Of a stretch of DNA of 12,701 nt, positions 1 to 6,840 are shown in pieces. The position numbers and the translations under genes are program-made. The stretch is taken from positions 1 to 12,701 of the forward strand of contig JAEXUB010000234.1 in the NCBI GenBank assembly GCA_023453125.1, written 5' to 3'. Source of the stretch: Bacteroidota bacterium (lineage in GTDB: Bacteria; Bacteroidota; Ignavibacteria; Ignavibacteriales; Melioribacteraceae). The first letter of the stretch is position 1. Every line of letters begins with the position of its first letter. The notes below the pieces were generated by a model that was not told the DNA's origin, searched no databases, and saw only the letters and a list, made by a program, of their open reading frames with translations.

Positions 1-818
1 TTATTTTCAGTATCTATCTTCTTAACATAAACAGGCTGACTGAATCCGCCTCCGAGCCCTTTTCTCTGTCCGATAGTGTAAAAAGGAATTCCTCTATGCT
101 TACCGACTTTCTTTCCTTTATATATCAAGTCCCCTTCGCTGATTGAAGCGAATGCATTTGGGATTTTTTCTCTTATAAACCTTTCATAATTATTATCCGC
201 AACAAAGCATATTTCCTGACTATCCGGCTTCCCCGCTGTCTTAAGTCCCCCTTCCAGAGCTATCCTTCTAACATCGGGCTTGGTTAGGTCCCCTAACGGA
301 AATAGGGTTCTGCTAAGACTTTCCTGAGTTAATCCCCATAAAGCATATGATTGATCTTTCAGATTATCAACCGAATTCCTTAGAATAAAACGTCCCGACT
401 CTCTATCCTCTTCTACAATTGCGTAATGCCCGGTAGCGACATAATAAGCATCAAGCGAATCAGCCTTTTTGAGCATTTCCTCCCATTTTATTTTTCTGTT
501 GCATATTACACATGGATTTGGAGTACGGCCGTGCATATATTCATCTACGAAATTATTTATTACCTCATCTTCAAATGCCTTTGTAAAATCGACCGTATAA
601 TGGGGAAACCCTATTTTAGATGCGATGTTTTTTGCATCAAAAATGGCATCTAATGAGCAGCAACCCGATTCGTGCTTAGGTGCGCCGCCAACTTCCATAA
701 ATCCCCAGGTCTTCATTGTAATGCCTATTACTTCATACCCCTGTTTGTGGAGCAATGCAGCGGCTACCGAGGAATCGACTCCTCCGCTCATTGCAACTAT
801 AACTCTATTCTTGTTCAA
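1..818 (-). CDS. mnmA: tRNA-specific 2-thiouridylase MnmA, C-terminus cut by window edge
   Basis: This enzyme activates U34 of the Lys, Glu and Gln tRNAs with ATP and inserts sulfur to give 2-thiouridine in the cytoplasm. The visible 272 codons start with the PP-loop motif SGGVDSS at residues 11-17. The expected catalytic cysteine lies in NPCVICN (C103) and the second, persulfide-forming cysteine in SQEICFV (C204); GHYA and the late TIGQRKGLGGG stretch also fit the family. Family members are usually about 350-370 residues, so roughly the last quarter is missing to the left. I chose TTG at 818-816: it directly follows an in-frame TAA (821-819) and restores the usual few residues before the PP-loop, whereas the first ATG (791) would start inside the nucleotide-binding strand. 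A purine-rich stretch with AAAAGG lies upstream. Identification is near certain; the exact start is likely. Confidence 0.96.
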   Translation of the reverse strand, partial: MNKNRVIVAMSGGVDSSVAAALLHKQGYEVIGITMKTWGFMEVGGAPKHESGCCSLDAIFDAKNIASKIGFPHYTVDFTKAFEDEVINNFVDEYMHGRTPNPCVICNRKIKWEEMLKKADSLDAYYVATGHYAIVEEDRESGRFILRNSVDNLKDQSYALWGLTQESLSRTLFPLGDLTKPDVRRIALEGGLKTAGKPDSQEICFVADNNYERFIREKIPNAFASISEGDLIYKGKKVGKHRGIPFYTIGQRKGLGGGFSQPVYVKKIDTEN

Positions 819-845
819 TTAACTGCCTTTTCTGCTTTTACTTTG

Positions 846-853
846 CAAATATA
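846..853 (-). promoter_or_regulatory. Possible -7 promoter element TATATTTG for mnmA
   Basis: Read on the minus strand this octamer fits the Bacteroidota housekeeping -7 consensus TAnnTTTG. It lies 27 bases before the mnmA TTG start and after the terminator of the upstream gene, where a promoter is needed. I see no clear TTG-type -33 element at the usual distance, so this is a weak call based on position and one motif. Confidence 0.33.
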
Positions 854-899
854 AATATAATTGGACTGATTATCTATTTCTGAGAAATCAACGATATAT

Positions 900-924
900 A
901 AAAAAGACGCCCCGAAGGGCGCCT
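900..924 (-). terminator. Rho-independent terminator of the DUF6600-like gene
   Basis: On the minus strand a 7-bp GC-rich stem (GGCGCCC pairing with GGGCGTC plus one G-U) closes a UUCG tetraloop with a C-G closing pair, followed by a run of T. It lies 27 bases past the stop codon at 952 and separates that transcript from mnmA. Confidence 0.85.
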
Positions 925-951
925 CTCACTAACACAAGGATTTATATGCAT

Positions 952-2220
952 TTATCGTTTTCTTTCTCTGGAACCGGAACTATTGCTTCTCTGAGGGGGA
1001 GCGCTTCTTTCAGCATTTCTTTCTGAACTTCTGCTCTCGGTACGAATGCTTCTTTCTGCCTGCTTCTCAATCCTGTTCTGCTGACTTCTGTTTTCATTCA
1101 TTTCAAAACCTCTGTTCCCTCTGCTGTTTTCTCTAACCGGAGGAGTTACCTTGCCGTTATCTTCACTTCTCTTAATTACCGGGTTGTTTCTTTCATAGAT
1201 TCTTTCGGGAATTGTGCGGTTCCTTTCAACGGCTCTTTCCGGAATTCTGCTTTCTTCACTTTCATTTCTGATAACAGTCCTTTCTCTCTCCGGTGCGTTG
1301 TTAGCTCTTTCATTTCTAACAGCATCTCTTGAAGCATTATCCGTTTTCCTTTCTACTGTTATTGAATTATCTCTTGAAGTCCTTATTGCGAGTTTATCTT
1401 TTTCTAATCCAATATTTCTTTCGGCCCTGCTGATATTTCTTAATTCAACGTCTCTTGTCCCTGCAATTTCATCATCAGATGGACGGTAAGCTCGTACAAA
1501 TGAATTACGGCCGTTTGCATCTCTCTGATAGTCCCTGAAATCGCTTGTATTACGGATACTGGTTTCGCGGACTCTCTCTCCAGATCTTCTTTCAATAAAC
1601 TCTCTGTCAACGCCGCCGTTAATTATCCTTTCGTTTCTATCATAGTAGTTTGTACGGTATTTCGTTTTTTCAAAGATTCTATTTACGTAATTATCCTTTA
1701 TAAAGTAGTTATATACCTTATGATGGGCAAAATGATTATACTTTACAAAATTCCAGTGGGAGTGGTGTGAATGCCATCCGATCGAGAAATGGATTCCGAA
1801 GCCAAAACGGAAACCGGCATAAGGAGGAAGAGGCGCCCATCCAATGTAATCATCGTCATACCTCCATTCAACCCAGGATGGTCCCCATTCATAATCGGGA
1901 ATCCAGATCCAGCCGTAATAATTATCATAAACCCATCTGCCGTAATGATATGTCGCCCAACCGAATGTTTCATATGAGTCCCAATACCATCCGTATTCTG
2001 TCCAGGTCCATCTTCCCATTGAGTAAGGACGCCATCCAAAATTGATATGGTTAGGACGCCAGCCGTAAATTCCGGCTTCAATCTCCATCCAGGTTCCGTG
2101 AGGCGCAAGGCTCTTATAGAAGAATCCGAAATTGATTTCTATATCGGTCCTCGGCTTTGCATTGGATATTCCCGATGCTGCAAGAATTAAAAATGCGAGG
2201 GTTAATATTTTCGTTTTCAT
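952..2220 (-). CDS. Exported Trp/Tyr-rich DUF6600-like protein with Arg/Glu/Asn-rich tail
   Basis: A 422-residue protein of unknown function. Residues 1-21 form a signal peptide with a lysine start, a hydrophobic core and an SNA|KP cleavage site, so it is likely periplasmic or outside the cell. Residues about 35-135 hold spaced Gly/Trp/Tyr motifs (GTWMEI, YGWRP, GRWTWTEYGWYWDS, FGWATYHYGRW, YGWIWIP, WVEWR, IGWAPLPP) that match the pattern I associate with DUF6600 proteins. Residues 138-175 are His- and aromatic-rich. From about 190 to the end the chain is low-complexity, dominated by Arg, Glu, Asn and Ser, with a short repeat IPERAVERN / IPERIYERN at 326-334 and 337-345, and looks disordered. 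GAGAGGC at 2225-2231 is a fair ribosome site for the ATG at 2220. It stands alone, with its own terminator, divergent from the thioredoxin-fold gene. Family call is moderate; no function can be given. Confidence 0.88.
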   Translation of the reverse strand: MKTKILTLAFLILAASGISNAKPRTDIEINFGFFYKSLAPHGTWMEIEAGIYGWRPNHINFGWRPYSMGRWTWTEYGWYWDSYETFGWATYHYGRWVYDNYYGWIWIPDYEWGPSWVEWRYDDDYIGWAPLPPYAGFRFGFGIHFSIGWHSHHSHWNFVKYNHFAHHKVYNYFIKDNYVNRIFEKTKYRTNYYDRNERIINGGVDREFIERRSGERVRETSIRNTSDFRDYQRDANGRNSFVRAYRPSDDEIAGTRDVELRNISRAERNIGLEKDKLAIRTSRDNSITVERKTDNASRDAVRNERANNAPERERTVIRNESEESRIPERAVERNRTIPERIYERNNPVIKRSEDNGKVTPPVRENSRGNRGFEMNENRSQQNRIEKQAERSIRTESRSSERNAERSAPPQRSNSSGSRERKR

Positions 2221-2280
2221 GACTGCCTCTCAAAATGTTTTAACTTAATAATCCAATTAGCGTGCCATTAGAAATATTTC

Positions 2281-2313
2281 TTTTTAGCGCCTAATCTGAA
2301 TCCCGGCTAAAAA
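2281..2313. repeat. Inverted repeat TTTTTAGC / GCTAAAAA in the divergent intergenic region
   Basis: TTTTTAGC (2281-2288) is matched exactly by its reverse complement GCTAAAAA (2306-2313) across a 17-base centre. Neither strand has a T-run after the second arm, so it is not a terminator; a protein-binding site is possible. It lies between the divergent starts at 2220 and 2405. Confidence 0.35.
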
Positions 2314-2383
2314 AGTGTCTAGTATTGTATACACACTGTATAATATGATGAATATTTGAATCCAATTCTGCTAAAAAGTATCT
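2297..2383 (+). repeat. Imperfect direct repeat flanking a likely -10 box
   Basis: TGAATCC followed by GCTAAAAAAGTGTCT (2297-2320) recurs as TGAATCC followed by GCTAAAAAGTATCT (2357-2383), with inner gaps of 2 and 6 bases. The two copies lie on either side of TATAAT at 2339-2344. Read directly from the sequence; its role as an operator is inference. Confidence 0.45.
2339..2344 (+). promoter_or_regulatory. Possible -10 box TATAAT for the thioredoxin-fold gene
   Basis: A perfect TATAAT stands 60 bases before the ATG at 2405. No good -35 is seen; GTGTCT at 2315-2320 is a poor match with an 18-base spacer. The palindrome TGTATACA at 2326-2333 lies in the spacer. The region is AT-rich, so chance occurrence is possible. 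Confidence 0.35.
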
Positions 2384-2404
2384 TATTGATTAAAAAGGAG
2401 ATTT

Positions 2405-3001
2405 ATGGGAAAAGAATATTTTTCAAATGGAAGAGTAAAAAACGGACTCAAATATCAGACTTATATGGAGGTTGCCGGCCGTAAGCTAAATGAAACTAAT
2501 CAGGAGGCTCTTACTGAAGAGGAGAAGCATCTATTTGAATACACAAAACTTAATATGAAAAGAAGTGAAAGAATTGAAAAAACTTATTCAGTATCGGCCG
2601 AACTTGAGGAAAAATTGCTTTCGGTTAAAACACCACAAACCTGGATGGTTATTACTGAAGCCTGGTGCGGCGACTCAGCCCAAAACCTTCCATATATGGC
2701 AAAGATGGCAACTGTAAATCCCCTTATTGACCTTAAGATACTCCTTAGGGACGATAATCTGGATATTATGGATGAATACCTTACAAACGGTACAAGGAGC
2801 ATTCCGGTATTAATTGCATTTGATGAAGAAGGAATTGAATTATTCAAATGGGGTCCCCGTCCGGCAGAAGCTGCTGCTCTGGTTAAAAAAGCAAAGGAAG
2901 AAGGGAAGCCGAAAGACCAGTTTATTGAAGAACTGCATCTTTGGTACGGCAGGAATAGAGGCAAGGCCATTGAAAGCGAGTTTATCTCTCTGTTAAAATA
3001 A
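2405..3001 (+). CDS. Thioredoxin-fold protein with single-cysteine WCGDS motif
   Basis: A 198-residue cytoplasmic protein (no signal peptide) of the thioredoxin-like family common in Bacteroidota, Pfam Thioredoxin_9 type. A helical N-terminal part (about 1-75) precedes the fold. The active-site position reads TEAWCGDSAQNLP, with one cysteine (C88) and Asp-Ser where CxxC proteins have the second cysteine; the cis-proline loop is RSIPVLI (P134), and WGPRP follows near 149. The missing resolving cysteine is usual for this family as I know it, so ordinary disulfide reduction is doubtful and the substrate is unknown. AAGGAG at 2395-2400 is a strong ribosome site just before the ATG. It forms a single-gene transcript ending in the terminator at 3022-3053. 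Family membership is well supported; function is not. Confidence 0.93.
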   Translation: MGKEYFSNGRVKNGLKYQTYMEVAGRKLNETNQEALTEEEKHLFEYTKLNMKRSERIEKTYSVSAELEEKLLSVKTPQTWMVITEAWCGDSAQNLPYMAKMATVNPLIDLKILLRDDNLDIMDEYLTNGTRSIPVLIAFDEEGIELFKWGPRPAEAAALVKKAKEEGKPKDQFIEELHLWYGRNRGKAIESEFISLLK

Positions 3002-3021
3002 AATAATGCCGATTATTTTAC

Positions 3022-3053
3022 CCCCGCCTTTATACAAGTGCGGGGTTTTTTTT
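3022..3053 (+). terminator. Rho-independent terminator after the thioredoxin-fold gene
   Basis: CCCCGC (3022-3027) pairs with GCGGGG (3040-3045) around a 12-base loop, followed by eight T (3046-3053). It starts 20 bases past the stop codon. Confidence 0.92.
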
Positions 3054-3081
3054 ATTTTTACCTGTTACTTTATCGGGATTA

Positions 3082-4800
3082 ATGAAAAACATTGAATTAA
3101 AAGAAATTCCTATTGAAAAATGCTCGTTTTCGGTTATGGATTTTGAGACAACCGGAACTTCTGCAAAGGGAGACAGAGCAATTGAAATAGGAATAGTAAA
3201 AGTAAATAACTTCAAAATCGCAGAGACTTACAGGACATTCCTTAATCCCGGCAGGCCTATTCCCTATTTTATTACCCAGCTTACCACAATTTCTAACGAA
3301 GATGTTGCAAATGCCCCATATTTTGAGGATGTGGTTCTGGAAATAAAGAATTTTATCGGTGATGACATAATTGTAGCGCACAATGCTCCTTTCGATTATT
3401 CTTTCCTTAAGTGGGAATTTGAAAGAGCCGGATTGGAAGCCCCCGGCAATGGAGTAGTGTGCACTCTAAAACTTTCAAAGAAATTATATCCTGAACTTTC
3501 AAGCCATAAACTTTCGAGCCTTACAAGCCATTTTAAAATTCTCCATAAGGGAGTGCACAGGGCTCTGGGAGATGCCACTGTTACAGCCAAACTGCTTATT
3601 AAAATGCTGAAGCAGCTTCAGGAAGATAATGAAATAACGACTCTTACCGACCTTTTATCTTATCATTCCGCACCAAGAACGTTGTTTAGAATTATTAAAA
3701 AGAAACTTATTGAGGATTATTCTCTGGTCCCTGCGAATCCGGGAGTTTACTTCTTCAGGAATTCTAAAAATGACATAGTTTATATAGGAAAGGCAAAAGA
3801 TTTAAGAAAGAGGGTTAAGAATTATTTTGTAAATACGGCTCCCAGAAAGGCTAAAGAGATTGCCAGACGCTCTTCACATCTCGGTTTTATTGAGACAAAT
3901 TCAGAGCTTACTGCCCTTCTAACGGAATCGGAGCTTATTAAGCTGCATAAGCCCAAATTTAATTCGCTCCTGAAGAAATATTCTCAGCAGTATTTTATTC
4001 GCATTGACTTTGAGAATGAATTCCCGGTCATAAGGAGTGCTGCTGAATTTAATTTTGACGGATGTGATTATTTCGGCCCTTATTCAAACCGGAATACGGT
4101 CAATTCACTTGTCGAAATAATTGACCGGACTTTTAAGCTGCGCGAATGTTCCGATAAAGAGTACAAAAAGAAAAAGAAATGCTATCTGGCTGATATTGAA
4201 AGATGCCTTGCCCCCTGCATTGAACCCGGAATAGTTGATGAATATAAGGATGAGATTGATAAAGCATACGAATTCCTATCGGGGCACAATCAGACTGCCG
4301 TTGACCGGCTTCTGAATAAAATGAAAGATTATTCCGAGAACCGTAAATATGAAGAAGCCGCCGGTTTGAGAGATCTGGTAAACCTTCTTTTAAGTCAGAT
4401 AAACAAAACCTCCATCCTTTCTGAGCCAATTAACAAAGCTGCCGTACTTATAATTATTAACGACACCCATAAAAAAGATTATATCATAATGAACGAGGGG
4501 AAAATCTTTATAAAAGATTTTCACCTTAATAAGAAGGAGCTTTTTGACGACCTGATAAATGATTACTATAACGGCTCAATCCAGCTTTTTGAAGAAGTGA
4601 GCAAAAAGGACATTGAACTGATAAAAATCTCACTGAGCTGGCTCGTAAAAAACAGGAATAAAGTTTTAATCCACTATCTAAAGCTCTACAATTCCGCTCA
4701 GGATCTATTCTCTCACATTAACTCGCCAAGAAGACTGTATAACAAATCAGAAGAGCCGGTAATACCCGATTATACCTACGAAGATAGCGAAGACTTTTGA
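3082..4800 (+). CDS. DnaQ-like DEDDh exonuclease fused to UvrC-like GIY-YIG nuclease
   Basis: A 572-residue predicted DNA repair nuclease. Residues about 14-175 are a 3'-5' exonuclease of the Pol III epsilon type with all DEDDh residues: D20 and E22 in MDFETTG, D105 in HNAPFDYSF, and H159 and D164 in HRALGDA. Residues about 216-295 are a GIY-YIG domain like that of UvrC/Cho, with NPGVYFFR, VYIGKAKDLRKRV (R242) and the metal-binding Glu in LLTESELIK (E282). Next come UvrC-like cysteines (C356, C367, C375, C379, including ERCLAPC) and a UVR motif at about 405-438 (MKDYSENRKYEEAAGLRDL). The last 130 residues are not clearly the RNase H-like half of UvrC, and no helix-hairpin-helix is evident. 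Known DEDD-exonuclease/GIY-YIG fusions in other phyla suggest a Cho-like incision role; that is inference. The ATG at 3082 has only a weak ribosome site. It converges with htpG. Confidence 0.93.
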   Translation: MKNIELKEIPIEKCSFSVMDFETTGTSAKGDRAIEIGIVKVNNFKIAETYRTFLNPGRPIPYFITQLTTISNEDVANAPYFEDVVLEIKNFIGDDIIVAHNAPFDYSFLKWEFERAGLEAPGNGVVCTLKLSKKLYPELSSHKLSSLTSHFKILHKGVHRALGDATVTAKLLIKMLKQLQEDNEITTLTDLLSYHSAPRTLFRIIKKKLIEDYSLVPANPGVYFFRNSKNDIVYIGKAKDLRKRVKNYFVNTAPRKAKEIARRSSHLGFIETNSELTALLTESELIKLHKPKFNSLLKKYSQQYFIRIDFENEFPVIRSAAEFNFDGCDYFGPYSNRNTVNSLVEIIDRTFKLRECSDKEYKKKKKCYLADIERCLAPCIEPGIVDEYKDEIDKAYEFLSGHNQTAVDRLLNKMKDYSENRKYEEAAGLRDLVNLLLSQINKTSILSEPINKAAVLIIINDTHKKDYIIMNEGKIFIKDFHLNKKELFDDLINDYYNGSIQLFEEVSKKDIELIKISLSWLVKNRNKVLIHYLKLYNSAQDLFSHINSPRRLYNKSEEPVIPDYTYEDSEDF

Positions 4801-4810
4801 AAAAAGAGAT

Positions 4811-4846
4811 AAAAAAACGGATCAGCCCGCTAACGTTCTGATCCGT
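4811..4846 (-). terminator. Rho-independent terminator of htpG
   Basis: A 9-bp stem (ACGGATCAG at 4817-4825 with CTGATCCGT at 4838-4846) and a 12-base loop are followed on the minus strand by six T immediately after the stem. The plus strand has no T-run after the stem (ATATAAAAA), so it is a good terminator only for the minus strand. It lies between the convergent htpG and the fusion nuclease. Confidence 0.88.
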
Positions 4847-4868
4847 ATATAAAAACAAATACTACCAA

Positions 4869-6776
4869 TTATTTAGAAACCGATTTTTTATACAGTTCGC
4901 TCGAATCCTCAAGCATTGTATTTATTCTTCCTACCAGCTTATAGGGATCGCTTAAATAACCGTCAAGAAGCAGGAGGGATTCGAACATCTGTTCAACCGA
5001 ATCAACAATAAATTTATCATCCGGATTATTCTTGAAAATATCAATCAGATTCCTGATCATTTTATTATCGCGGTTTATCTCCAGTATTTTTTTAGGTACA
5101 GAATGCTCTTTGTCGAACATATTCATGAACTTCTGCATACCTGCCGATATTGAATTATCCTCATTAACCAGGCAGGCAGCACTTTCATTCAGCCTTTCGG
5201 ATGATTTTACGTCGATTACACGCTCTCCAAGAATGCCTTTTATTTTTGCGAGGAGGCTTGCGTAATGAAGCTGGTCTTCCGGGGTCAGTTCGGGGACATT
5301 CGATTCCTTTTTCTTTACATCTGCAAATTTTTCCAGACTCTTCGGGTCTGCCTGTTCAACCGATTTAAATTCAAAATCCTTGAATTTTCTCAGTCCCGTT
5401 AGCGCAAATTCATCTATCGGATCGAATAGATAGAGAACTTCAATCTCCTTATTGCGGAATATTTCAAGGTGCGGATCGAGGCTTAATGCAGAGCGGCTTA
5501 CTCCGGTCTTGTAATAAATCTCCTTCTGCCCCTCTTTCATACGGGAAACATACTCTTCAAGAGAAGTAAGGTCTCCGCTTTCATTCAGCCCGGATGAATT
5601 AAATCGGAGTATGGACGCAAATTTATCCTGATTGGCGAAGTCGGAATAACCCAATTTGAAGACTTTCCCGTGCTCTTTCCAGAATGTTTTGAATCGTTCA
5701 GGTTCATCCTGCGCAATCTTTGAAAGTGTAGTTAATACCTGGCTGGTAACGCTCTGCGAGATTTTAGTAAAAATAAGATTATCCTGAAGGGTTTCTCTCG
5801 AAATGTTTAGAGGAAGGTCTTCAGAATCCACAACCCCGCGAACAAAACTTAAATATTCGGGTAAAAGCTTTTTGTTTTTATGTTCAATGAGAACCCTGCG
5901 CACATACATATCGAGTCCGTAATCTTCCCTGTTAAAGCGGAAAATATCCATATCGCGTGAAGGGATAAACAACAGGCAGTTGAACTGGATTGGGGCATCT
6001 ACCGATTTATGGATTATTTCAAAAGGTTCTTCTGAATCGAACGTAAGGAACTGATAAAATTCATTGTATTTTTCCTTTGTAACAGAACTTTTCGGTTCCC
6101 GCCAGATTGCCGATACCGTATTTACCACCTCTCCCTCCACTTTAATCGGGAAAGAGATAAAGTTAGAATGTTTTTTAATAGTTGACTGAATCTGGTATTT
6201 CTGTGTAAACTCTTTTGCGTCATCGTTCAGATGAATTTCAATTGTGGTGCCTCGTTTGAGATCCTCTGAGGCTGGGGTAATTGAAAAAGTACCTGTTCCA
6301 TCGGAGCTCCATTCCATTGCTTCGGTGCCCGGCCTGAATGACCTGGATTTAACAACCACTTTTTTGGCTACCATAAAAACCGAATAGAAGCCTACGCCGA
6401 ATTTACCAATAATGTTGGCGGCGTTTTCCTTGTTTTCTCCCAGTGCTTTAAGGAAATCTGCCGAACCGGATTTGGCAATTGTACCTATATTAGCAATAAG
6501 CTCCTCTTTGGTCATACCTATACCGGTATCCTTAATGTAAAGGAGATTCTCTTTTTCGTTAAATGATATCTCAATCTCAAGAGGCAGGTCCATATCAATA
6601 TAGTCTGAGCCTTTACTCGATTCAAAGCGCAGTTTATCCAATGCGTCAGAAGCATTAGATATTAACTCTCTTAAGAATATTTCCCTGTGGGTGTATAAAG
6701 AATGTGCCAGAATGTTTAGAAGCTGCTTAACTTCAGCTTTAAATTCATACTGCATTTCATGTGCATTTTCGCTCAT
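4869..6776 (-). CDS. htpG: Chaperone protein HtpG (Hsp90)
   Basis: A cytoplasmic ATP-driven chaperone of the Hsp90 family, acting as a homodimer. At 635 residues it has the usual bacterial HtpG length. The N-terminal GHKL ATPase domain shows LRELISNASDALDKLR (E37, N41, D44), KDTGIGMT (D83) and GKFGVGFYS at 125-132; the middle domain carries SREDLPLN-like text (SEDLPLNISRETLQ) and its conserved Arg; the C-terminal dimerisation domain ends without MEEVD, as in bacteria. AGGAGG (6781-6786) sits at a good distance from the ATG at 6776. It follows the TauE/SafE gene by 64 bases, has its own promoter-like element, and is closed by the terminator at 4811-4846. I see no inverted repeat resembling a CIRCE element upstream. 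Confidence 0.98.
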   Translation of the reverse strand: MSENAHEMQYEFKAEVKQLLNILAHSLYTHREIFLRELISNASDALDKLRFESSKGSDYIDMDLPLEIEISFNEKENLLYIKDTGIGMTKEELIANIGTIAKSGSADFLKALGENKENAANIIGKFGVGFYSVFMVAKKVVVKSRSFRPGTEAMEWSSDGTGTFSITPASEDLKRGTTIEIHLNDDAKEFTQKYQIQSTIKKHSNFISFPIKVEGEVVNTVSAIWREPKSSVTKEKYNEFYQFLTFDSEEPFEIIHKSVDAPIQFNCLLFIPSRDMDIFRFNREDYGLDMYVRRVLIEHKNKKLLPEYLSFVRGVVDSEDLPLNISRETLQDNLIFTKISQSVTSQVLTTLSKIAQDEPERFKTFWKEHGKVFKLGYSDFANQDKFASILRFNSSGLNESGDLTSLEEYVSRMKEGQKEIYYKTGVSRSALSLDPHLEIFRNKEIEVLYLFDPIDEFALTGLRKFKDFEFKSVEQADPKSLEKFADVKKKESNVPELTPEDQLHYASLLAKIKGILGERVIDVKSSERLNESAACLVNEDNSISAGMQKFMNMFDKEHSVPKKILEINRDNKMIRNLIDIFKNNPDDKFIVDSVEQMFESLLLLDGYLSDPYKLVGRINTMLEDSSELYKKSVSK

Positions 6777-6804
6777 AATTCCTCCTGAATATATTTTCCG
6801 GGTA

Positions 6805-6812
6805 CAAAAATA
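6805..6812 (-). promoter_or_regulatory. Possible -7 promoter element TATTTTTG for htpG
   Basis: Read on the minus strand this fits the Bacteroidota -7 consensus TAnnTTTG and lies 28 bases before the htpG ATG, almost the same distance as the matching element before mnmA. The -33 side is only T-rich, with no TTG at the expected distance. It would give a leader of roughly 20 bases containing the AGGAGG site. Confidence 0.35.
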
Positions 6813-6840
6813 ACAGATATGATAAAAAAAATAAAATGTT

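Noticed and set aside
426..854. Several short plus-strand open frames near the left end
   Set aside because: All lie opposite mnmA, whose complete motif set on the minus strand explains the region.
1214..1489. Open frame of 91 codons on the plus strand, Leu/Ser-rich
   Set aside because: It lies antisense to the Arg/Glu/Asn/Ser-rich tail of the DUF6600-like gene; the biased codons of that tail keep the opposite strand open. No ribosome site or family match.
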